NCBI RefSeq assembly: GCF_022406875.1
Contig: NZ_CP023018.1
Span: 717,575-781,574, forward strand
Source: Ectothiorhodosinus mongolicus
Lineage (GTDB): Bacteria; Pseudomonadota; Gammaproteobacteria; Ectothiorhodospirales; Ectothiorhodospiraceae
Reading direction: 5' to 3'
DNA length: 64,000 bases
Shown: positions 51,541 through 60,933 of the stretch, one piece after another
Numbering within the stretch: the first letter of the stretch is position 1
How the letters are laid out: each line of letters opens with the position of its first letter
Notes under the pieces: model-generated
The model's input: only the letters and a program-made list of their open reading frames with translations
The model's database searches: none
What the model was told of the DNA's origin: nothing
Made by a program: the position numbers and the translations under genes

Positions 51541-52810
51541 AGCCCAACATCAGGAGGCCTATGTCTGGGTTTGGCTACCCGGGGCAACCACGCCTGTTGT
51601 TGCGGGACGAATTTCGCGTGCTGGCGATCGGTTTCTGTTTAACTATGGCCAAAGTTACCTAGAGCGAGCCGATGCCCTATCGCTTTATTTACCTGAGCTG
51701 CCGTTGCAAGCGGGCCAGATCAACCCTCTGCCGGGGCTGAGCATGGCGGGGGTTTTGCGAGATAGTGCGCCTGATGCTTGGGGGCGACGCGTCGTACTGA
51801 ATCGCTTGATGGGCACTCAAGCTCGGCAAGCAGATATCGGCACGGTGGATGAACTCACTTATTTATTGCATTCCGGCTCAGACCATATTGGGGCTCTGGA
51901 CTTTCAACAATCACCCCATGAATATGTGCCTCGCCAAGCACCGCCAGCGAGTTTAGAAGAGTTACTGAGTGCCTCAGAGCGACTCGAGCAAGGCGTGGCT
52001 TTGTCACCCGAGCTAGATCAGGCCTTGCTGCATGGCAGCTCTCTCGGGGGCGCTCGACCCAAAGCGGCAGTTGCGGGTGAAGATCATCAATTCATTGCCA
52101 AATTTTCCTCTTCCAATGACACCTATAACGTTGTCCAGGCTGAATTCATGGCCATGCGACTTGGCCAAGCCGTGGGTCTTCAGGTTGCCCCGGTGCACCT
52201 AGAAAAAATAGCGGGGAAAGATGTCTTGCTGATTGAGCGCTTTGATCGTCGATGGTCACAAAAGGGCTGGCAGCGCCGGGCCATGGTATCCGCCCTTACC
52301 TTATTTGGCTTAGATGAAATGATGGCGAGGTACGCCAGCTACAGCGATCTGGCGGAGATCATTCGTTACCGCTTTAGCCAACCCAAGAAGACCTTAAAAG
52401 AACTGTTTGCGCGGCTGGTGTTTAATGTTCTTTGTGGCAATACCGATGATCATGCGCGCAATCACGCCGCCTTTTGGGATGGCGATGGCTTGAGTCTCAC
52501 CCCTGCTTACGACATCTGCCCGCAGATGCGCACTGGCAATGAGGCGACCCAAGCGATGTTGATCCATGGTGAAGATCGTTGGAGTCGCTTGACCAGTTGT
52601 CTGGCAGCAGCGCCGCATTTCCTCGTCGATGCCACGGATGCTCATGAATTGATTGAAGCACAAGTGGCCGGCATTCAAGCGCATTGGAATGAAGTGGCGG
52701 CAGCAGCCAATCTTAGCGCTCAGGACAGAGCCCTATTGGCAAACCGGGTGTTTTTTAATCCGTTTGTCTTTGAGGGGGCGCCGGCCAAGCTTCATGGGCG
52801 ACTGACTTAA
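51530..52810 (+). CDS. hipA: HipA-like serine/threonine kinase toxin
   Basis: This is a 426-residue HipA-family kinase. It has the N-terminal couple domain (PGLSMAGVLRDSAPDAWGRR), the P-loop-like GSSLGGARPKA, LIERFDRRW, and the catalytic FNVLCGNTDDHARNHAAFW with AYDICP following. E. coli HipA phosphorylates glutamyl-tRNA synthetase; the target here is unknown. The module is enclosed by 62-bp direct repeats, and the right copy starts at the last base of the hipA stop codon. Confidence 0.9.
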   Translation: MISKAQHQEAYVWVWLPGATTPVVAGRISRAGDRFLFNYGQSYLERADALSLYLPELPLQAGQINPLPGLSMAGVLRDSAPDAWGRRVVLNRLMGTQARQADIGTVDELTYLLHSGSDHIGALDFQQSPHEYVPRQAPPASLEELLSASERLEQGVALSPELDQALLHGSSLGGARPKAAVAGEDHQFIAKFSSSNDTYNVVQAEFMAMRLGQAVGLQVAPVHLEKIAGKDVLLIERFDRRWSQKGWQRRAMVSALTLFGLDEMMARYASYSDLAEIIRYRFSQPKKTLKELFARLVFNVLCGNTDDHARNHAAFWDGDGLSLTPAYDICPQMRTGNEATQAMLIHGEDRWSRLTSCLAAAPHFLVDATDAHELIEAQVAGIQAHWNEVAAAANLSAQDRALLANRVFFNPFVFEGAPAKLHGRLT

Positions 52811-52871
52811 ACAAACTGGCGGCCCTTAGGCCGCCAGCGGTGTTTACAGAAAATAAATCTGTCCCGGTTTT
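52810..52871. repeat. 62-bp direct repeat, right copy, flanking the HipBA module
   Basis: It contains a perfect stem, CTGGCGGCC-CTTA-GGCCGCCAG, then an inverse copy of the dispersed repeat. It begins in the hipA stop and ends in the mdh stop (TTA at 52871-52873), so it fills the whole gap between these convergent genes. Confidence 0.92.
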
Positions 52872-53851
52872 TAGGGGAGGAGGTGGGCGACGCCGTCGCG
52901 CTCCTCGCGCAGCTCCTGTTCGGTGACGGACATGCGCTCGCGGCTGAAATCGTCGATATCTAGACCTTGGACGATTTCGTAGCGGCCGTTTTTGCAGGTG
53001 ACGGGGAAGGAGTAGATCAGGCCTTTTTCGATGCCGTAGCTGCCATCTGAGGGGATGGCCATGCTGACCCAGTCACCGGCCGGGGTGCCCAGCACCCAGT
53101 CTCGCACATGGTCGACCGCCGAGCTGCCGGCAGAGGCAGCGCTGGAGGCGCCGCGGGCTTTGATGATGGCGGCGCCGCGCTGCTGCACCGTGGGAATAAA
53201 GTCAGTTTCATACCAGTCACGTGCCACCAGGCCGGAAGCGGCTTGGCCTTTGACCGTGGCTTGGCTGATGTCCGGATACTGCGTGGCCGAGTGGTTGCCC
53301 CAGATAATCATTTGTTTCACATCGGTGGTATGCGCATCGGTCTTGGCGGCCAGCTGTGCTAGGGCGCGGTTGTGATCCAGGCGCGTCATCGCGGTGAAAT
53401 TAGCGGGGTTTAAATCAGGCGCGTTGCGCTGCGCGATCAGGGCATTGGTATTCGCCGGGTTACCCACCACCAGCACTTTCACATCACGACTGGCGACATC
53501 GTTTAAGGCCTTGCCCTGCACGGAGAAAATCGCGGCATTGGCTTCGAGCAGGTCTTTGCGCTCCATGCCTGGGCCACGAGGACGGGCACCGACCAATAAA
53601 GCCACATCCACATCCTTGAAAGCTTCTTCTGGCTTATCACTCATGGTGATACCGGCTACCAGCGGAAATGCACAGTCGTCTAATTCCATGACGACGCCTT
53701 TGAGGGCGTCCAGCGCCGGGGTAATTTCCAACAACTGCAGGATTACCGGCTGGTCTTTACCCAGCATATCGCCGGAGGCAACTCGAAACAGCAAGCTATA
53801 GGCAATTTGGCCAGCAGCGCCAGTGACGGCAACACGCATAGGGGCTTTCAT
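52871..53851 (-). CDS. mdh: Malate dehydrogenase
   Basis: This is a 326-residue NAD-dependent malate dehydrogenase of the TCA cycle. The Rossmann motif is [16 protein letters not shown] at 9-24, MTRLDHNRA follows, and the catalytic His lies in [29 protein letters not shown] is the substrate loop with Arg residues selecting malate over lactate. The TAA stop abuts a dispersed repeat. Confidence 0.96.
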   Translation of the reverse strand: MKAPMRVAVTGAAGQIAYSLLFRVASGDMLGKDQPVILQLLEITPALDALKGVVMELDDCAFPLVAGITMSDKPEEAFKDVDVALLVGARPRGPGMERKDLLEANAAIFSVQGKALNDVASRDVKVLVVGNPANTNALIAQRNAPDLNPANFTAMTRLDHNRALAQLAAKTDAHTTDVKQMIIWGNHSATQYPDISQATVKGQAASGLVARDWYETDFIPTVQQRGAAIIKARGASSAASAGSSAVDHVRDWVLGTPAGDWVSMAIPSDGSYGIEKGLIYSFPVTCKNGRYEIVQGLDIDDFSRERMSVTEQELREERDGVAHLLP

Positions 53852-53926
53852 ACGACTTCTCCGCTTCTTCAGGGAACAAAGTCCCTGATTTTAGCAGAGG
53901 ATTGCGCGTGCTGCAGCGCAAAAGCC

Positions 53927-54187
53927 TTAGCTTTTGTCTTCACCTTTTTCGCCGGCCTGCGACATCGCATTCCAAAACACCTTTTGCATGGCTTCCATGT
54001 TCGCCATGCCGCCTTGCATGATCGGCTGCATCAAGGCCATGGCCTCATAGCCTGGCTGGCCCTCGCGCATGCGCTTGGACAAATCATCCAGCCATTCTTT
54101 TTGTAGTGGCTCCAGATCGGGCAAGCCGAGAAACGTGCGCACTTCCTGTGGGGTCGCATCCACACTGATATTGATTTTCATGCCCAA
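53927..54187 (-). CDS. Small conserved protein (DUF6489-like)
   Basis: This is an 86-residue protein starting MGMKINISVDATPQEVRTFLGLPDLEPLQKEWLDDL (span). It is helical and Met/Glu-rich, without signal peptide. This pattern is a conserved small protein of proteobacteria, recalled as DUF6489. Function unknown. It lies upstream of mdh on the same strand with a 75-bp gap, and divergent from the exonuclease gene. Confidence 0.72.
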   Translation of the reverse strand: MGMKINISVDATPQEVRTFLGLPDLEPLQKEWLDDLSKRMREGQPGYEAMALMQPIMQGGMANMEAMQKVFWNAMSQAGEKGEDKS

Positions 54188-54268
54188 CCTCCTCTTGGTC
54201 TACTTCAGTGAAAGTAGCAGATTGCTGGATTTGCCGCAGGGGATTTGCGGTTTTGGTAGACTCGCGGC

Positions 54269-55126
54269 GTGAGCGCCCCGACCTATTTGATTGATTCCAG
54301 TATCTTCATTTTCCGCGCCTGGCATACCTTGCCGGACACCGTCACCAACCGCGACGGGCAGCCCGCCAACGCCGTGCATGGCTTTGCGCAATTCGTTCAG
54401 CAATTACTGGCTGCCAAACCCACCCGTATTGCCTTTGCCTTCGACTCGGGTCTTGGCCAATCCTTTCGCCACAGCATTTATCCGGCCTATAAAGCCAATC
54501 GCCCGCCGGTGCCGGAGGACTTAAAACGCCAGTTTGCTTGGTGTCGGGCTTATGTCGAAGCCTTGGGCCTCACCCAAGTGACCAGCCCTGAATACGAGGC
54601 TGATGATCTGGTGGGGACGCTAGCAGATCGCGAGCGCGAGCGTGGCCAAAGCGTCATGATCATCACCGGTGATAAAGATTTAGCGCAGCTGATCACCCCC
54701 GGGGATTACTGGTGGGATCCGCATCGCGGCGCGCGCCTAGACCCTGGCGGTATTGAAAAGCGCATGGGCGTGCGTCCCGAACAGGTCGCTGACCAACTGG
54801 CGTTGGCTGGGGACAAGGTTGATAACATCCCGGGGGTTCCCGGCGTGGGCATGGCCACAGCAGCGCGGCTGTTACGGCGCAGCCATAGTCTCAATGCGCT
54901 CTTGGCGGACATTGCCGCTATTGAACAAATGCCGATCCGCGGTGCCAAACGCCTGATGCAACTGGTCGATACTCATCAAGAAACCGTGCGCCTGGCGCGG
55001 CAGCTCACCGGCATTCATTGTCATGTCGAACTGCCCAGTGGTTTGCGTTTGGAGCGGGGTGATCGCGATGCCGCGCAGCTGCACGAGCTCAGCACATTTT
55101 TGGGTCTCCCGGACAAGCTGCGATGA
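54269..55126 (+). CDS. 5'-3' exonuclease, FEN-like (ExoIX/PolA N-domain type)
   Basis: This is a 285-residue flap endonuclease-type protein starting at GTG 54269. YLIDSSIFIFRAWHTLPD, AFAFDSGLGQSFRH, EYEADDLVGTLA and TGDKDLAQLI carry the acidic metal-binding residues. A helix-hairpin-helix (LAGDKVDNIPGVPGVGMATAARLL) contacts DNA. It resembles the 5' nuclease domain of Pol I as a standalone enzyme. The next gene overlaps it by 4 bp. Confidence 0.9.
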   Translation: MSAPTYLIDSSIFIFRAWHTLPDTVTNRDGQPANAVHGFAQFVQQLLAAKPTRIAFAFDSGLGQSFRHSIYPAYKANRPPVPEDLKRQFAWCRAYVEALGLTQVTSPEYEADDLVGTLADRERERGQSVMIITGDKDLAQLITPGDYWWDPHRGARLDPGGIEKRMGVRPEQVADQLALAGDKVDNIPGVPGVGMATAARLLRRSHSLNALLADIAAIEQMPIRGAKRLMQLVDTHQETVRLARQLTGIHCHVELPSGLRLERGDRDAAQLHELSTFLGLPDKLR

Positions 55127-55776
55127 GTCGTCTGCTGGGAGCCATACTGCTGAGCCTCGGCATCAGTCTTGGCGCGCTTTATTCGCCGCCGGCCAACAGC
55201 CATCCGCATGCCTGGATTGACCTGAACGTGACGGCGGTATTTGATGAGCAAGGACGGCTCGTAGGTTTGCGTCAGTCGTGGCTGATGGATCCGTTCTACA
55301 GCATTTTTTTATTAGAGGAGATGGCGGACTATGCGCAGGGCGAGACCCATGAGCAGCAACTCAACAGCATCGCCCAACAGATTCTGGAAAATCTGGGGCC
55401 TTATGGGTATTTCACAGAGTTACGGTATAACAGTGATGCTCTAGACGACTCGGAAGGCCAACAGGCGACCCTCGAGGCCCACGGCCGCCGTTTGGAACTG
55501 ACTTTTTTTATGGCGTTTGCTGCGCCTTTAGATCTTTCTGAGGCGGCTTTGGAATATGCCGTGTTCGACCCGACTTATTATGTTGAAGTCCTGCATACCG
55601 AAAACTCCGCCATTCACTTACAAGGGGGCTTGGAGTCCTGCGAGGTCAGGCTCACTCAGCCTCGGCCGGATCCGGCGCTGGTGGCGCGCGCCGCAGCCTT
55701 GGATTATGACGAAACAGGCGATCCGATGATGGGGCGACATTTTGCGGAATGGGTCAGGATTCAATGCGCACCCTAG
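55123..55776 (+). CDS. DUF1007-family periplasmic protein
   Basis: This is a 217-residue protein with a signal peptide (LLGAILLSLGISLGALYSPPANS) followed directly by HPHAWIDLNVTAVFDEQGRL, the DUF1007 hallmark with possible metal-binding His residues. The family often neighbours NicO-type nickel/cobalt transporters, as here (28-bp overlap in frame starts, 13 bp with the preferred start). It may deliver or sense the exported metal. Role inferred from context. Confidence 0.85.
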   Translation: MSRLLGAILLSLGISLGALYSPPANSHPHAWIDLNVTAVFDEQGRLVGLRQSWLMDPFYSIFLLEEMADYAQGETHEQQLNSIAQQILENLGPYGYFTELRYNSDALDDSEGQQATLEAHGRRLELTFFMAFAAPLDLSEAALEYAVFDPTYYVEVLHTENSAIHLQGGLESCEVRLTQPRPDPALVARAAALDYDETGDPMMGRHFAEWVRIQCAP

Positions 55777-56786
55777 GACTATGCCTGCTGCTTAGCCTGA
55801 TGCTGATCTTGCCCAGCCAAGCGCTGGCGCAGGATGCAGTCACACCCGAGCGCGCCACTGCCACAGAGCAAGTCACGGGCTGGATGATTGCCCAACAGCG
55901 CTCCCTGCATCGTCAACTCGCCAACACCATGGAGGCTGTCGATCAGGCGCCGACGGCAGTGAATGCCGGCCTGCTCATCTTGGTGAGTTTTTTGTATGGA
56001 ATTTTTCATGCTGCCGGACCTGGGCACGGCAAGATAGTCATCACCACCTATTTGGCGACGCATCGACAGTATTTGCATCGCGCCTTGGGCTTATCTCTGG
56101 CCTCATCACTGTTACAAGGCTTAACGGCTATTGCCGCGGTGGGCCTGACCTTACTGGTTTTAGGCCAAACGGCGCGCTCTGCGATGAATCAGGCGGTTTT
56201 TTTGGAACGCGCTAGTTTTGCTTTGGTAGCCTTGTTGGGGATGTTTTTGTTGCTGCGGGCGCTACGACAGATCCTGCGGCAACCGGCGCCAGCGCCAGCG
56301 CCAGCCGCCCACCCTGAACCTCACGAACACGCCGAGCATGAGCATGGCCATGGGCATCACCCGCATGCGCAGCACAGCGATGCCTGCGGCTGTGGTCATG
56401 CGCATCACGTCACCCCGGATCAGGCCGCGCGTGTGGATAGCTTGGGCAGCTTATTGGCCACGGTGGCGGCGGTCGGCATTCGCCCCTGCACCGGCGCCAT
56501 TTTGGTGTTGGTGTTTGCCCACATTTTGGGGCTATGGCTGGCCGGGCTTTTGGCGGTGCTGGCCATGTCTTTGGGGACAGCCATGACGGTGGGCGCTTTG
56601 GCTTTGTTGGCAGTGAGCGCCCGTGACTGGGCCAGCCGCCTGGCCTCGGGAGCTTTAGAAACAGGCGCATTGCGCTGGCTCGGTCCCGCCGTTTCTGTGC
56701 TCGGGGGACTCATCATTTTATGGATAGGCGCCACCCTATTTTTGGGCAGCCTGCATGCGCCACCACCCCGACTTCCCGGTTTGTAA
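55764..56786 (+). CDS. NicO/RcnA-family nickel-cobalt transporter
   Basis: This is a 340-residue membrane protein with about seven membrane segments. The GIFHAAGPGHGKIVITTYL motif and the AVGIRPCTGAILVLVFAH motif are NicO signatures. A cytoplasmic or periplasmic His-rich loop (EHEHGHGHHPHAQHSD) and CGCGHAHH follow at about 190-225. It probably exports Ni/Co. The ATG at 55764 gives a clean signal segment. It is paired with the DUF1007 gene. Confidence 0.9.
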   Translation: MRTLGLCLLLSLMLILPSQALAQDAVTPERATATEQVTGWMIAQQRSLHRQLANTMEAVDQAPTAVNAGLLILVSFLYGIFHAAGPGHGKIVITTYLATHRQYLHRALGLSLASSLLQGLTAIAAVGLTLLVLGQTARSAMNQAVFLERASFALVALLGMFLLLRALRQILRQPAPAPAPAAHPEPHEHAEHEHGHGHHPHAQHSDACGCGHAHHVTPDQAARVDSLGSLLATVAAVGIRPCTGAILVLVFAHILGLWLAGLLAVLAMSLGTAMTVGALALLAVSARDWASRLASGALETGALRWLGPAVSVLGGLIILWIGATLFLGSLHAPPPRLPGL

Positions 56787-56868
56787 TCTAGATACTTGCG
56801 ACGATTGCCGCAGACACTTAAAGTGGCTTATGAAGATGCAAAGGGCCAAGTCCCGGGTTGAATGAGCA

Positions 56869-58914
56869 ATGAGCAAGCGGCTAAGCCTTGGCAGTGCGTT
56901 ACTCATGCTTTGCCTGCCACTGATGGCGGCTGCCGAAGTGAGCGAGCGCGACCGCCAACGGGCTCTATTCCTAGCGGCAGAGACGGCTTTAGAACAAGGC
57001 CAGCGTACGCGCTTTAATGATTTAAGTGCTGAACTCAGCGATTACCCTCTGCTGCCCTATCTAGAGTACGCGGCACTAAAACGCCAACTCTCACGAGCCA
57101 CACCCAAAGCCATAGAGAGCTTTGCTGAGCGCTGGCCAGACAGCCCTTTAGCTCCTCGCTTACGCCAAGCTTGGCTGCAGTCACTGGCTGATCGCCAACA
57201 ATGGACGCTGTTGGCCGAGGCTGATGTCAGCGGCGCCAGTACCACGATACTTTGCACCCAGCGCCAAGCCCTGCTGCGCTTGGGTCGTCGCGATGAGGCG
57301 CTTCAAGGCGTCGAGGATTTGTGGCGCGTGGGGCGCTCACAGCCACGCGCTTGTGATTCGGTATTTGAGGCCTGGCGCGCGCAAGGCGGGCCGGATACGG
57401 ATCTGGGCTGGGCGCGTTTTACGCTGGCGATGCAAGAACATCAGTTGGGTCTGGCGCGTTACCTGCGGCGTTACTTAAGCGAAGCGGACCGCCCCAGCGC
57501 CGAGCAATGGTTGCGCCTAGCCGAACATCCCACAGAGCTGCGCCGACAGACTCAGTCAGCCTTGGAAAACCCCCATTGGGTGACCATCACCCCACCGCTG
57601 ATGCAACGGCTGGCGCGACGCGATCCCCGTCAGGCGTTAGAAATCTGGGAACAGCGGCAATCCGATTGGGCGCTGCCTGAGGATGTGGCGCTTGATCTGG
57701 AGCGGTTTATTGCGTTTCGCCTGACCCTGCGTGAGCGCAACGGGGCCTTGAATCACCTGGCCAGCCTCCGGCCTGAGGTGTTTGATGACACCTTGCGGCA
57801 GTGGCAGCTGCGCTCGGCGCTTAGCATCGGCGACTGGGAAACCGTGCTACTGGCCAGCCAATCCATGAGTCATGAAGCTCAACAACAAGCCATTTGGCAG
57901 TATTGGCGGGCCCGGGCTTTGGAAGCCACCGGTGAGCGCGCTGCCGCTCGCGAATCCTATGCCTTAGCCGCTGAGCAGCGCAATTACTATGGCTTTTTGG
58001 CTGCAGATCGCCTGCAACAAGCCTATCGCCTTGGGCATCGGCCGCTGGTCGTCGATGCGGACGCCTTGGCGCAAGTCAGCACCATGGCTCCGCTGCAACG
58101 GGCGTTAGAGCTGAAAGCCTTAGATCGGGATATTGACGCGCGTCGTGAGTGGCTGGCTTTGCAAAATCAAATCAACGGTCAGCCCGATGCTTTGGTTGCT
58201 GCAGCGCATTTGGCGCATTTATCGGGCTGGCATGATCGGGCGATTTTTGCTGTCGCCCGAGCTCAGGAATTCGATGATATCGATTTGCGCTTTCCTATGG
58301 CATTCGCCGATCTTATCGCCCAGCACGCCAGTGCGCAGGGCATCAATCCTGCTTGGGCCTTTGCGGTCACTCGCCAAGAAAGCGCGTTTATGACCGATGC
58401 GCACTCCTCAGCGGGTGCTTTGGGGTTAATGCAAATCATGCCGCACACCGGTCGCACCATGGGCCGCACCTTGGGCACACCGGTATCCCATCGCCTGCAA
58501 TTATTGGATCCCGAACTCAATATCCGCATCGGGGCGGCTTATTTAAAACGCAATTTAGAAAACTTCGGTGGTCATGTGATTTTATCAACCGCGGCGTATA
58601 ACGCCGGCGCCAGGCGCGTACGTCAGTGGCTGCCGGAAACGGGCGCGATGGATGCCGATATTTGGGTGGAGCTGATCCCTTTTGCCGAGACCCGGCAATA
58701 CGTGCAACGCATTTTGGCCTATCAGCTGATTTATGAGCTGCGCCTGGGCCAGGAACTGACCACGCTGAGCCGCTTGATGCCGCCCATCACCTCTATGGAT
58801 GACTTGCCCGCCTCGCGGCTAGCGCATTATCAGCTGTGGGCCTCCGATAACGCCCCTGGACTTCCAGTCGCCATCGTCTGCGATGCGCCCGGGTACAACG
58901 AAACCCCCTGCTAG
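56869..58914 (+). CDS. slt: Soluble lytic murein transglycosylase
   Basis: This is a 681-residue periplasmic enzyme: signal peptide (LSLGSALLMLCLPLMAAAE), a long alpha-superhelical U-domain to about 480, then the lysozyme-like catalytic domain NPAWAFAVTRQESAF with the catalytic Glu, and GALGLMQIMPHTGR. TAAYNAGARRVRQWL is the third motif. It cleaves glycan strands and produces anhydro-muropeptides, which link to the murU/amgK recycling genes. It converges with rsmD one base apart. Confidence 0.94.
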   Translation: MSKRLSLGSALLMLCLPLMAAAEVSERDRQRALFLAAETALEQGQRTRFNDLSAELSDYPLLPYLEYAALKRQLSRATPKAIESFAERWPDSPLAPRLRQAWLQSLADRQQWTLLAEADVSGASTTILCTQRQALLRLGRRDEALQGVEDLWRVGRSQPRACDSVFEAWRAQGGPDTDLGWARFTLAMQEHQLGLARYLRRYLSEADRPSAEQWLRLAEHPTELRRQTQSALENPHWVTITPPLMQRLARRDPRQALEIWEQRQSDWALPEDVALDLERFIAFRLTLRERNGALNHLASLRPEVFDDTLRQWQLRSALSIGDWETVLLASQSMSHEAQQQAIWQYWRARALEATGERAAARESYALAAEQRNYYGFLAADRLQQAYRLGHRPLVVDADALAQVSTMAPLQRALELKALDRDIDARREWLALQNQINGQPDALVAAAHLAHLSGWHDRAIFAVARAQEFDDIDLRFPMAFADLIAQHASAQGINPAWAFAVTRQESAFMTDAHSSAGALGLMQIMPHTGRTMGRTLGTPVSHRLQLLDPELNIRIGAAYLKRNLENFGGHVILSTAAYNAGARRVRQWLPETGAMDADIWVELIPFAETRQYVQRILAYQLIYELRLGQELTTLSRLMPPITSMDDLPASRLAHYQLWASDNAPGLPVAIVCDAPGYNETPC

Positions 58915-58915
58915 C

Positions 58916-59494
58916 TCAATTCGGTTCTTGGCCAACCAGCATGGCCGCCACATCACCAGCCTGAGTCTGCTTGAGCATCTGCCAACCTGCGGGCAATGCC
59001 GGCGGCTCTTCCTGGCGCGCATATTCCAAATAAAGTCGTGCGCTGGGTTTGAGTTGTCCACTGGACAGCAAGGCCTGCAAGGCGGGTGGCAGCAGGCCCT
59101 GGCCGTAGGGTGGATCCAAAAAGACGATATCCACCGGATCTTGAAGTGAGGCCAGCGCAGTGAGCGCATCGGCTTGCAGCACCTCGACTTGAGGAGCGGG
59201 CAAGGCCTTTTGTTGTTGGCGCAAATGCGTGGCCACTTTGGCATCGCGCTCGATCATCAGCACCCGGCCAGCAGCCCGCGAGGCGGCCTCAAAACCCAGA
59301 GCGCCACTGCCGGCGAAGGCATCGACACACATCGCCCCGGGTAGGATCGGCGCTAACCAATTGAACAAGGTCTCGCGCACCCGATCGGGCGTGGGCCGTA
59401 AGCCTTTAGCATCGGGCACGGGCAGGCGGCGGCTGCGCCACTGCCCGGCGATAATGCGGACCTGTCCCGGCGCTCCCGCTCGGGCTTTGCTCAA
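58916..59494 (-). CDS. rsmD: 16S rRNA guanine-966 N2-methyltransferase
   Basis: This is a 192-residue Rossmann methyltransferase. IIAGQWRSRRLPVPDAKGLRPTPDRVRETLFNWL (span), DAFAGSGALGFEAASR and DIVFLDPPYGQG are diagnostic of RsmD. It overlaps the upstream M16 peptidase gene by 4 bp. In many gammaproteobacteria rsmD lies near ftsY, as here. Confidence 0.94.
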   Translation of the reverse strand: MSKARAGAPGQVRIIAGQWRSRRLPVPDAKGLRPTPDRVRETLFNWLAPILPGAMCVDAFAGSGALGFEAASRAAGRVLMIERDAKVATHLRQQQKALPAPQVEVLQADALTALASLQDPVDIVFLDPPYGQGLLPPALQALLSSGQLKPSARLYLEYARQEEPPALPAGWQMLKQTQAGDVAAMLVGQEPN

Positions 59495-60933
59495 CGACTG
59501 CCTCCAACGATCACGGTGGTGAGCCGCTGTGGGTTGATGCGCTGCGCGAAGGCCGTACTCACCTCTTCCTCAGTCAAAGCTCCGACTACATCGGTATAAG
59601 TTTCAAAATAGTCTAAGGGCAGGTCATAAAAACCGATCAGTGCCACATGATCGAGAATCCCCGAATTGCTGGCCATACGCAGCGGGAAGCCACCAATGAT
59701 GTTCTGCTGGCTGGCCGCTAGAGCTTCTTGACCTATACCGTTATCTATAAAAGCTTCCAGCGTCTGACGCATCACTGCCATGGCTTCGTCGGCCTGTGAG
59801 CTTTCGGTTTGCATGACCATCATGAAGGGCCCCTGCACCGCCATCGGCGAGAATTGGCTGTGTACGCTGTAGGCCAGACCACGCTGTGAACGCACTTCAT
59901 CCATCAACAAGGAGGTAAAACCACCCCCACCCAAGCGGTGATTGGCGACCCATAGGGGGAGCATGTCGGAATCGTCACGCGAGACACCTGGATGCGCCAT
60001 ATAGATATGCACCTGCTCAGAGGGGAAAGGGATCTCGATCACTTGTGCGGTTTCTGGTGCTGCGGGTGCAGGCGGCAAGGCGGCTGCGGCCTCACCCTCA
60101 GGCAGGGCGCTGGCGATGCGATTCGCCACGGCCGCGGCTTGGGTCAAATCTAGCCCGCCGACCATAATCAAAACCGCGTTGTGATTCACCCAATACTGCT
60201 GATAAAAGCCCTGCAGATCATCGTGCGTAATGGCCTGAAGACTCTCAGCCGTTCCCTCAGGGGGGCTGCCGTAGGGATGACCCTCATAGAGGCTGGCGAA
60301 TAGGGCACGCCGCGCCAGCGCGCCGGGATTTTGCTCTAGGCTTTGCAGACCGATCTGCATCTGCCGGCGCACGCGCTCAATACTGCGCTCTTCAAAGCGG
60401 GCCTCGCCGATGACTGTGACAAATGTCTCTAAGGCGGTTTCCAGCCAGTCCGGTTCCGTCAGGCTGCGCAGCGATACCACGCCCATGTCCCGATGGGAAT
60501 CAGCCGAGAAATTGGCACCCACTCCCTCGAAGCGTTCAGCAATGGCATCGGCATCCCAGACACCGGCAGCATCACCGATCAAGCCATGCATCATGCGCGC
60601 TAAGCCCGGCAATTCGCCATCGCGCGCTGCGCCAGCATTAAAGACCAAACGCACATCCAACATCGGCAAGGTGTCTGCCGGCACGAAATAGACCTTAAGA
60701 CCCTGCTCGGTGGTCCAGTGCTGAATGCCGGCCACTTCAACCAAACCCTCGGGCAGCTGAGACTCCAGCGCGGGCGAAGCTCCGTCGGCAGGCTGAGTTT
60801 CAGCGAGCACCGCGGCCTGAGCAGACTCCTCAGACACCACCGGCGCGGCGACTTCCGCGCCACGCTGCTGACTGAAATAAATCCCGGCGATAATCGCGAC
60901 GGGCAAGGCAAGAATGGCTATCCAATTTCTCAT
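59491..60933 (-). CDS. M16-family peptidase-like protein, catalytically inactive type
   Basis: This is a 480-residue M16 protein with an N-terminal membrane anchor or signal (WIAILALPVAIIAGIYF). At the place of the HxxEH zinc motif the sequence reads LARMMHGLIGDAAG, without the ligands. The C-terminal domain with FTSLLMDEVRSQRGLAYSVHS is intact. It overlaps by 4 bp the active M16 gene upstream, so the two probably form a heterodimer like mitochondrial processing peptidase subunits. Confidence 0.88.
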   Translation of the reverse strand: MRNWIAILALPVAIIAGIYFSQQRGAEVAAPVVSEESAQAAVLAETQPADGASPALESQLPEGLVEVAGIQHWTTEQGLKVYFVPADTLPMLDVRLVFNAGAARDGELPGLARMMHGLIGDAAGVWDADAIAERFEGVGANFSADSHRDMGVVSLRSLTEPDWLETALETFVTVIGEARFEERSIERVRRQMQIGLQSLEQNPGALARRALFASLYEGHPYGSPPEGTAESLQAITHDDLQGFYQQYWVNHNAVLIMVGGLDLTQAAAVANRIASALPEGEAAAALPPAPAAPETAQVIEIPFPSEQVHIYMAHPGVSRDDSDMLPLWVANHRLGGGGFTSLLMDEVRSQRGLAYSVHSQFSPMAVQGPFMMVMQTESSQADEAMAVMRQTLEAFIDNGIGQEALAASQQNIIGGFPLRMASNSGILDHVALIGFYDLPLDYFETYTDVVGALTEEEVSTAFAQRINPQRLTTVIVGGSR

